From the NCBI GenBank assembly GCA_012728025.1, contig JAAYFX010000175.1:1-8468 (forward strand): a stretch of DNA of 8,468 nucleotides, given 5' to 3'. The position numbers and the translations under genes are program-made. The DNA comes from Clostridiales bacterium (GTDB lineage Bacteria > Bacillota > Clostridia > Oscillospirales > Oscillospiraceae). The notes below the pieces were generated by a model. The model searched no databases and was not told where the DNA came from. It saw nothing but the letters and a program-made list of their open reading frames with translations. This document shows, in pieces, positions 1 through 6,006 of this stretch. Each line of letters starts with the position of its first letter. The first letter of the stretch is position 1.

Positions 1-1805
1 AAAACAGTCAGTTACTCCCCTTTGAACGCAACCGCTATTATGTCGGCAAGCTTCTAACCTCGGCAGACTTTCAGGTGGAGCAGGTCTATGGCAGCCAAAA
101 GCGCCGCTTCATCAACGAAATGATGTTCGGCGGCGGCATTGTCTGCGGTCTTGGCGTTTACAGCCTTGACGACCTTTCCATCATGATTGAGTCCGGCCTT
201 GCCCTTGATTTTTGGGGTCGGGAGATTGTGGTGGAAAACTCCGTCATGAAAAAGCTCTCTGCCATAGACGGCTTTGAGGAGCTTCAGACAAACAGGGCCG
301 TACTCTGCCTTAAATACGACGAGCAGGCGGTGCATCCTGTTTATGCTGTTTCTGCTGGCAATCAGGGGGAGGGCTATGAGCACAACCGTATCCGAGAGGG
401 CTATTCTCTATGTCTTTTTGACAGGGCTGCCCTGCCGGAAAACTCGCTGGATTTTTCAGCCTTCATCAGCACCTCGGTTTTGTATGAGGACAGCGATTTT
501 AGGGTTTCTCTTTCCCTACCCTCCTCAATTCCCTGCAATCAAGCTGTCCGTCTCAGAGTTTCCGTAACCCAGCTTTCTTCCACTGGGGAGTCTTTGACCC
601 TCCAGATACCCTTGCAAACTCCCGCCCTTTTAAACGAGGAGGGAGAGCACTCCCTTGACATAAAAATAGATGAACTAAGCTGCGGTCAGGGGAAAACCAT
701 TACACGAGACTACAAAATGACCGCAAGACCTGTGCCCAGTCCAGACTCCACCCTCATGGCGGCAACAGACAGCATCTCGGTGAAGGTCGGGGGCGTTTCC
801 CGCTCTGCCACAGAGCCATTTCTTCTTAAAATTTCTGTAACAGAGCTTTCCTCCGAATCCGTCATCGCAAAGGCCATTGGCTCTGTTAGCCTTGAGGCCC
901 GAAATATTGAAGGCAGCTCCGAGCTTATAGAGCTTGCCGAGTTTTCCCTTCAAAGAACCAAAAGTGCCTACCTTATAGAATCCGTCATTGAGGACGGGGT
1001 CAAAAAGTACATAAAGGCCAATGCAGATGACTCCCTGCGTCGGGAATACAGAGATTGGTTTTTGCCCCTTGCCCCTCAGGAGGAAAACGAAAAAAATCAT
1101 AGCGGCACAGAAGGCTCCCCCTCGGGCAGTCCTCGTGAGCCGGTTTACGCAAGCGGTGTTTGTGAAATCCCCCTGCCTGCGGGACTAAAATCCGGTCAGG
1201 TGGTTTACTCGGATGAAATTATTCATGGCCTTGGCAAAGGTCTTATCTATGTAAGCGCCGGCTTTGAATATTTTGCCGAGGACAAAAAGCTTGGCGCCAC
1301 AGCAAGGCACACCCTTTATGGCGACCCCGATTTGTTCGAGGGAGATAACCTTAGCATCCCCGCTTCCAGTCTTGCTGTAAAGGTTTTAAATGATAGAGGC
1401 AGCTTTGTCATAGCCGTAAAGATTTATGAACCTAGCCCCATGGTTGTTTTAACCCTTCGCTGGAACGCTTTTTCCTTCCCCATAGGTGAGGAAAGCGCCA
1501 AGCTGCAAAAGCTTGAAGGTAAGAGCATTTCCGCCGTTCGCCCAACCGTTGTTATGGGCGCAAGGGAAAGCCATTATTTCAGCGTTAACTTCAAGAACAT
1601 GGAGCCTTGCACCCTTACTTATGAGCTTACCGAAAAAGACTCCGGTCAAATCACCCCCGACGGCATCTATACGGCACCGGCCAAAGAGGGTATATATGAA
1701 ATTCGTATCTCCTGTGCGGATATGCCCCTTATAACCACCTATGCCTATGCCGTTGTTAAAAAACATCTGGCTCAGGAGACGGAATCCGTCGAGGCTCAGG
1801 TCTAG
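1..1805 (+). CDS. CIS-locus-type accessory protein with C-terminal Ig-like domain (5' partial)
   Basis: The reading frame is open from base 3 to the TAG at 1803-1805, and the start lies outside the window. The GTG at 75 is the first possible in-window start, but the conserved N-terminal block begins before it (R-N-R-Y-Y-V-G-K-L-L-T at 27-59), so GTG75 is not the true start; probably only a few residues are missing. The block continues with E-Q-V-Y (78-89), K-R-R (99-107) and G-G-G-I-V-C-G-L (129-152). From memory of the family, this signature marks uncharacterised proteins encoded beside phage-tail-like contractile injection systems. The middle is beta-rich, with a Gly/Ser/Pro/Glu linker near 1075-1140. 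The last part (about 1542-1763) resembles a bacterial Ig-like domain, with the typical G-x-I-T-P-D-G-I-Y-T-A-P-A motif at 1644-1682. No transmembrane helix is visible. The molecular role is unknown; a structural or adhesive accessory role is inferred. Confidence 0.75.
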   Translation, partial: NSQLLPFERNRYYVGKLLTSADFQVEQVYGSQKRRFINEMMFGGGIVCGLGVYSLDDLSIMIESGLALDFWGREIVVENSVMKKLSAIDGFEELQTNRAVLCLKYDEQAVHPVYAVSAGNQGEGYEHNRIREGYSLCLFDRAALPENSLDFSAFISTSVLYEDSDFRVSLSLPSSIPCNQAVRLRVSVTQLSSTGESLTLQIPLQTPALLNEEGEHSLDIKIDELSCGQGKTITRDYKMTARPVPSPDSTLMAATDSISVKVGGVSRSATEPFLLKISVTELSSESVIAKAIGSVSLEARNIEGSSELIELAEFSLQRTKSAYLIESVIEDGVKKYIKANADDSLRREYRDWFLPLAPQEENEKNHSGTEGSPSGSPREPVYASGVCEIPLPAGLKSGQVVYSDEIIHGLGKGLIYVSAGFEYFAEDKKLGATARHTLYGDPDLFEGDNLSIPASSLAVKVLNDRGSFVIAVKIYEPSPMVVLTLRWNAFSFPIGEESAKLQKLEGKSISAVRPTVVMGARESHYFSVNFKNMEPCTLTYELTEKDSGQITPDGIYTAPAKEGIYEIRISCADMPLITTYAYAVVKKHLAQETESVEAQV

Positions 1806-1844
1806 GGTACAGCAAGCTTAAAATTACAGACGGGAGGCGAAAGC

Positions 1845-2681
1845 TTGGTCTATTATGTTGACGATATGATTCTGGAGGTTGTGGCAACACTTTTTTCCGG
1901 AAGCTCCAACGATATACTTGTCTGCAAAGACCGTCGCTCCCCTGTGGGCGCAAGGTATACCCTTCTTGTCATTCGTGATAAAACCCTTGTAAAAACCTTT
2001 ATTTCCATAACGGAAGGAAAGGGAAAAAGCTCCTTTTTCCTCAAGAGCTTTGCCAGAAACGACGAGCTTATATACTGCTTCCAATATCAGGAGGAAAGGC
2101 GGTTTTCAGCCTTTGCCCGAGGACAGATGCAAAGTCCTGCCAAAGGTGGGGAGATTTGCGCAAGACTTGTTATGGAATGTGCCTCCTCATCCTTTCCTTC
2201 GCCCTTGCTCTACCTTATCTTAACTCAGGATAATGTACATATAACCCGTGACAACAGGATATACTTCACTCCGGTTTTCGACCTTAGCCAGCTAGACCCC
2301 GAAAAAACCGAGGCGGATTGCACCATCCGCTGTGCGGAAATTATTCTGGAGCTTTTAGAGGGCGGGTCGGCAAAGCAAGCCGGAAGCTGTGAGCTTATAC
2401 GAAAAAAGTGCCGCAGTAACTCTTACACCAGCTTTCCCGAGCTTTACAGGGATATAAGGCTCACTGCAATGCCCATGGAAAAGCTTAGTATAAGGCAACG
2501 CCTTTCTGCTCTGTGGCGGCGCAAAAAGGATTCGCTTTTCAATTTCCTGCTTGTTTTATGCTCCATTGCTGTGATTATCGCCTTTATAATGCTGATTTCG
2601 CAGATAATCTTTGGTGACATACCTTTGCTGCGCCTGTTTGAAAACTGCTTCGATTACATAGGAACCGAGCAGCTAAAATAA
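1845..2681 (+). CDS. single-pass membrane protein with degenerate kinase-like (pseudokinase) domain
   Basis: The protein has 278 residues. The TTG start at 1845 is preceded by GGGAGG at 1832-1837 with a 7-base gap, and no better start is in frame. Residues about 20-170 resemble a decayed protein kinase fold: beta strands around 39-52, then a helix (103-114) followed by L-T-Q-D-N-V-H-I-T-R-D-N-R-I-Y-F (126-141) and V-F-D-L-S (144-148). These sit where a kinase has its HRD catalytic loop, the xxNxx segment and DFG. The HRD Asp, the glycine loop and DFG itself are missing, so phosphotransfer is unlikely. A basic stretch (R-R-K-K, 225-228) precedes one transmembrane helix (about 233-256), which places the head in the cytoplasm and leaves a tail of about 22 residues outside. 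The architecture recalls the pseudokinase-plus-helix plan of EssB/YukC of type VII secretion, but I see no specific similarity to them. Inferred role: a membrane docking or scaffold protein. An unrelated alpha/beta domain is possible. Confidence 0.7.
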   Translation: MVYYVDDMILEVVATLFSGSSNDILVCKDRRSPVGARYTLLVIRDKTLVKTFISITEGKGKSSFFLKSFARNDELIYCFQYQEERRFSAFARGQMQSPAKGGEICARLVMECASSSFPSPLLYLILTQDNVHITRDNRIYFTPVFDLSQLDPEKTEADCTIRCAEIILELLEGGSAKQAGSCELIRKKCRSNSYTSFPELYRDIRLTAMPMEKLSIRQRLSALWRRKKDSLFNFLLVLCSIAVIIAFIMLISQIIFGDIPLLRLFENCFDYIGTEQLK

Positions 2682-2696
2682 AAGGGGACGCTGATT

Positions 2697-4691
2697 TTGA
2701 GAAAACTTCTGATTTCTTTCGTCCTACTTGTGGCGGGAACCTTTGCCGTCATATCGCTTTCTTCCCATGGCCTGCCCCAGACAAAGAACTTTTCCGCCGT
2801 GTACGAAAGCGAGGATACGGTTTTCGCAGCGGAAAACCGTGCGCTGGGAAGTTTCATATACGAAATACACTCAGGAACAGTTACAAAGGCATACTCCTGC
2901 CTCCGAGGGGAAAAGGGCGCTCTTGCAAATATCACCGCAATCTACGGCGAAAAAAATAATCTTTGGGCTGTACGGGATATTCCAGAGCTTGAAATAAGGC
3001 AGCTTCTTTTTGCCGAGTCTGGCGGGTCTCTTTCCCTTAAGGCAATTCTTCCCTATGAACAGGATACTCAGGTAAGAGACTTTTTCATGCAGGGGGACGC
3101 GGGCTTTCTTACTTTGTCTGATTTTCAGGGCAGTGTTTCGGTTTTATCCAGCGCAAATATCTTTTCCGAAAAGTGGATAACTTCTCTTGTTCAGTCTGCT
3201 CCTGCCGCAGGCTCGGTGGAGTGCGCCTTTTATAGGGGGGGAAACCTCTACATTATGTACTCCGGCGGTCAGGCGGTGTCCGTTGGCAGCTATGGTTTAA
3301 GTCCTGTTTCCGAGAAGGATTTCCCCGAAAATCCCGACACCTCATACAGCAAAATTTCTCTGACTGCTCGGATGGAAAGCAAGGCAAAATATTTTCTCTC
3401 TGCCAGCATTCTCCTTTTGGGAATATATCTTCCCCTTACAGCAATGCTCATAGCGGTACGCAAAGCAAAAAGCTATGTCTTTCGCACAGGTCTTATTCTG
3501 GTAGGCTCTCTTGGGATTTTCGCCTTCATAAGCTGTTTTGTTATAATCCTTCGCACCATCTGTAACTCTCCGGCTGTTAGCCTGCCCGCTCTTATTATAA
3601 AACTTCTTTTTACTCTTATCGCCTTTGCCGCCTTAAGCTCCCTTGTGGTTTTCTTGGTGCTTCGCAGCATAAACTCACCTTTAAAGCTTTTAAGCCAGCA
3701 AATGTCAAGGGTTTCCGACGGCGACTACACAGTTTTCCCCGCTCTTGACCGCCATGATGAGATTGGCGAAATGTCACGCAGACTACAAGAGCTTTGCGTT
3801 GCCCTCTCCATTCGGGACTATGAGGTTTACAGCACCATGCGCTCCTACCACCGTTTTGTGCCGGTAGATTTGGAGCAGCTTTTAGACAGGGCCTCTGTTA
3901 TGGAAGTTAGCCTTGGGGACAGTAGGGCGATAAATGGCAGTGCAGGAGTCATTACTGTCTGCAACCGCAGCACCGTTCGAGGTCTTTTAAACGACAAGGG
4001 CTATGTCTCCTTTTTAAATAACACATCCTCCCTGATGGACCTTGCCCTTCGGGCAAACGGCGGACTTCTGCTTTCCTCCGGCTATGATATGGAAAGCAAC
4101 ATGGTCTATTTCCAAGGCGGAGCCGGAGAAGGTGTTAAATCTGCCCTTAGCCTTACGGGAATACCCACATCTCCCGACGATTTGTATCCCGCTCCGAAGT
4201 TTATGGTGATTTTGCATAAAACACTTTTCATCTACGGCATGGCAGGAAATGAGGAAAGTATGTTTCCCTTTGTTTCCTCCTCGGAGCTTGAGTTTTTAGG
4301 GGGCTTTGCGGATAAGCTGCGCTCTGCGGGAGTGCAAATTGCCATCACAGAGCAGTACCTTCAGGGCATGGGCCAGCGTTATTTTGCTAGATACATAGGC
4401 TTTATCTCCTCTGATGACGGAAAGGAAAGTTTTAAGCTATACGAGCTTTTAGACCCCTTGTCAGACATAGAGCGCAACCTCCGCATAAGCTATGACTCCC
4501 AGTTTCAAGAGGCAATCTCCATGTTTTATAAAAGTGACTTTTATCTGGCAAGAAATGCTTTTTCAGCTATTTTGCGCACCTGTCCCTCTGACGGCGTGGC
4601 CCGCTGGTATCTTTTCGCCTGTGAGCATTTGTTCAATCGTGATGAGAGTGAAAAATCAAGCTTCGCCCTTTTTGGCGTAGATGTAGACTGA
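2697..4691 (+). CDS. HAMP-linked membrane protein with inactive class III adenylate/guanylate cyclase-like domain
   Basis: The protein has 664 residues. The TTG start at 2697 follows AGGGGA (2683-2688) with 8 bases between, and M-R-K then begins a hydrophobic anchor (about 4-20). An extracytoplasmic domain (about 25-228) follows, then three helices (about 233-254, 264-285 and 299-322), a HAMP-type linker (about 323-372; D-G-D-Y and D-E-I-G-E-M) and a cyclase-like domain (about 384-587). The entry motif Y-H-R-F-V-P-V and the V-S-L-G-D segment match membrane-bound class III cyclases, as does the exit R-Y-I-G-F ... G-K-E-S-F-K-L-Y-E-L-L-D. Where such enzymes carry the metal-binding F-S-D-I-R, this protein has V-C-N-R-S (421-425), and the downstream G-D metal site is not recognisable (455-472), so it is probably inactive. 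A helical, TPR-like tail follows (about 598-646). Basic loops agree with a cytoplasmic C-terminus. Inferred role: signal transmission or scaffolding across the membrane. Confidence 0.85.
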   Translation: MRKLLISFVLLVAGTFAVISLSSHGLPQTKNFSAVYESEDTVFAAENRALGSFIYEIHSGTVTKAYSCLRGEKGALANITAIYGEKNNLWAVRDIPELEIRQLLFAESGGSLSLKAILPYEQDTQVRDFFMQGDAGFLTLSDFQGSVSVLSSANIFSEKWITSLVQSAPAAGSVECAFYRGGNLYIMYSGGQAVSVGSYGLSPVSEKDFPENPDTSYSKISLTARMESKAKYFLSASILLLGIYLPLTAMLIAVRKAKSYVFRTGLILVGSLGIFAFISCFVIILRTICNSPAVSLPALIIKLLFTLIAFAALSSLVVFLVLRSINSPLKLLSQQMSRVSDGDYTVFPALDRHDEIGEMSRRLQELCVALSIRDYEVYSTMRSYHRFVPVDLEQLLDRASVMEVSLGDSRAINGSAGVITVCNRSTVRGLLNDKGYVSFLNNTSSLMDLALRANGGLLLSSGYDMESNMVYFQGGAGEGVKSALSLTGIPTSPDDLYPAPKFMVILHKTLFIYGMAGNEESMFPFVSSSELEFLGGFADKLRSAGVQIAITEQYLQGMGQRYFARYIGFISSDDGKESFKLYELLDPLSDIERNLRISYDSQFQEAISMFYKSDFYLARNAFSAILRTCPSDGVARWYLFACEHLFNRDESEKSSFALFGVDVD

Positions 4692-4706
4692 AAAAATTCT
4701 CCTTCC

Positions 4707-4737
4707 GGCACCTTTTAGCAAGAAAGGCAGGTGAGCC
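4707..4737 (+). promoter_or_regulatory. candidate alternative hairpins covering the Shine-Dalgarno site of the MORN gene
   Basis: Two mutually exclusive stems can be drawn. Stem A pairs CACCT (4709-4713) with AGGTG (4729-4733), with GG 4707-4708 able to pair with CC 4736-4737 across a two-base bulge; it buries the ribosome binding site. Stem B pairs CCTTT (4711-4715) with AAAGG (4723-4727) around a 7-base loop and leaves the site open. No U-run follows, so this is not a terminator. The stems are short and could be chance. Confidence 0.3.
4729..4734 (+). promoter_or_regulatory. ribosome binding site AGGTGA that decides a CTG start
   Basis: AGGTGA is a full six-base match to the UCACCU segment of the 16S rRNA 3' end and ends 6 bases before the CTG at 4741. 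The in-frame stop TGA at 4732-4734 overlaps it, so no start further upstream is possible. The next in-frame candidates, GTG 4765, TTG 4786 and ATG 4819, have no comparable site ahead of them. This favours CTG 4741 as the initiation codon of the MORN gene. Confidence 0.55.
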
Positions 4738-4740
4738 AAG

Positions 4741-5952
4741 CTGAATAAACTATTTTCAACCCTTGTGTCCGCCATAAGGGCTAAGTTGCAGCCTTTGGTT
4801 ACAAAACTGCGCTTTTGGATGACTCCAGCCTTTTGGACCACCACGGTGTTCACCAAAATACGCCAGTTTCTCTCAAATCTGCTGGATATAAAGCCAAAGC
4901 ACAAAAAAGACTATTACGGCATAGGCCGCTACCTTATAAGCAAGCGTCTTGCCTTTTCCATTGTCATAGCCTTGGGCATTGTCTGCACCTTTTACATCTC
5001 CGCTATTTTGCCTGCAAAGGCCGCCGGAAGCTCTGTGCCCAGCTATAAATACAACTCTGTGGCCCTGAAGTTTTATGACGGTACGGTGAATATCCTTGCA
5101 GCCGACGGGCATCTGGCGTATACAGGGCAGGTTGAGAAGGGCAAGGTTTCCGGCACCGGCAAGCTTTTTGATAAGGAAAATGAGATGCTTTATGAGGGTC
5201 TGTTTGAAAATAACCTTTATAACGGCATGGGGAAGCTTTATTACTCAGGCGGCTCCTTAAAATACGAGGGCGAATTTTCCGACAATCTTTATAACGGCAC
5301 AGGAAAGCTCTATCGAGGCAACGGCACCTCAGAGTATACCGGTCAGTTTTCTCAAGGACTTTTTTCCGGCGAAGGTGTTCTTTATGGCTTTTCCGGCGAA
5401 ACCGTATACACTGGCAGTTTTCTCTCCGGCGGCATAGTATTCAGCGAGCTTCCCGAAAAAACAACGGCCGAAATTTCCTCAATGTACACCGGAAAAAGCA
5501 CAGTTTACAGCTCGGACAGGGAATATTGCGTGATGATGGATGACATAGGCGCCATGTATTCTGCCAAAGACGGCTCAAACACCCTTGACGGTCAATGGCA
5601 GGCAGAGACAATTTACATACTTTCCGAAAAAACCCTTATAGCCGGAACGGAATACGACAGCATCGATATGCTTGCAACCCTTATGGGCAGTGCCGACTAC
5701 TATGGCACAGTCTGGATTAACCTTCCCGAGGCAATTTGCATAAACAGCCTTTATGCCGGAGGAAACGAGACAATTAAGCCTGTCTCCGTCACCGCCGCTT
5801 CTGAATTAGACTCTGTTTATCTTGTGTCGGGCTATGATGAAAACGCCACAGTCTACCTTTACACCTTTGTTTACGACGGTCTTACCTATACCTTTTATTG
5901 TAATGAGGCAGGGGCAAACAACTTTTTTATGTACTCCATCCAAAGCGCCTGA
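4741..5952 (+). CDS. membrane-anchored MORN-repeat protein
   Basis: The protein has 403 residues from the proposed CTG start (395 if GTG 4765 is used). The N-terminal region of about 65 residues is basic and partly amphipathic, ending in K-P-K-H-K-K and S-K-R. One transmembrane helix follows (about 69-90, counted from CTG). The basic flank should stay inside, putting the rest of the protein outside. After a short strand region come four complete MORN repeats and a half repeat (about 125-231) of the form Y-x-G-x-F/V-x-x-x-x-x-x-G-x-G-K/V-L. A C-terminal domain of about 170 residues, rich in Tyr, Ser and Thr, has no recognisable family and may be beta-rich. MORN repeats are known as protein or lipid interaction surfaces. 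Here an envelope scaffold or partner-binding role is inferred from the anchor and from the TolC-like gene downstream. The reading frame is secure; the start is less so. Confidence 0.85.
   Translation: MNKLFSTLVSAIRAKLQPLVTKLRFWMTPAFWTTTVFTKIRQFLSNLLDIKPKHKKDYYGIGRYLISKRLAFSIVIALGIVCTFYISAILPAKAAGSSVPSYKYNSVALKFYDGTVNILAADGHLAYTGQVEKGKVSGTGKLFDKENEMLYEGLFENNLYNGMGKLYYSGGSLKYEGEFSDNLYNGTGKLYRGNGTSEYTGQFSQGLFSGEGVLYGFSGETVYTGSFLSGGIVFSELPEKTTAEISSMYTGKSTVYSSDREYCVMMDDIGAMYSAKDGSNTLDGQWQAETIYILSEKTLIAGTEYDSIDMLATLMGSADYYGTVWINLPEAICINSLYAGGNETIKPVSVTAASELDSVYLVSGYDENATVYLYTFVYDGLTYTFYCNEAGANNFFMYSIQSA
5113..5433 (+). repeat. tandem MORN repeats, 72-base period
   Basis: The conserved Tyr of the repeat recurs at exact 24-residue (72-base) steps: codons at 5119, 5191, 5263, 5335 and 5407. 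Repeats 2 and 3 share the most DNA, including a common TTTATAACGGCA stretch (5216-5227 and 5288-5299), while the outer copies have drifted. The fifth unit is only a half repeat. The period is inside a coding region, so this is a protein repeat rather than a DNA element. Confidence 0.9.
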
Positions 5953-6006
5953 TTATAACGGAAAATAAAGGATAGTTTAAAAGCTTAAAGTTAGGAGGAA
6001 AGTCAT

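Noticed and set aside
655..683. TTGACA resembling a -35 promoter box inside the first gene.
   Set aside because: No TATAAT-like box lies at 16-18 bases downstream, and no gene starts after it.
75..1805. GTG at 75 as the start of the first gene.
   Set aside because: The conserved N-terminal block starts upstream in the same frame, which is open to base 3, and there is no ribosome binding site before GTG 75.
3235..3241. Run of seven G in the cyclase-like gene, a possible phase-variation tract.
   Set aside because: Seven bases is short for slippage switching, the frame is intact, and the run encodes plausible residues (Arg-Gly-Gly).
4692..4740. The hairpin-capable spacer as a transcription terminator.
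   Set aside because: Stems are only about five pairs and no T-run follows; the A-run lies before the hairpin.
5954..5959. TATAAC in the spacer before the TolC-like gene as a -10 promoter box.
   Set aside because: No acceptable -35 element lies about 17 bases upstream; the region before it is the coding end of the MORN gene. An internal promoter cannot be excluded but is not supported.
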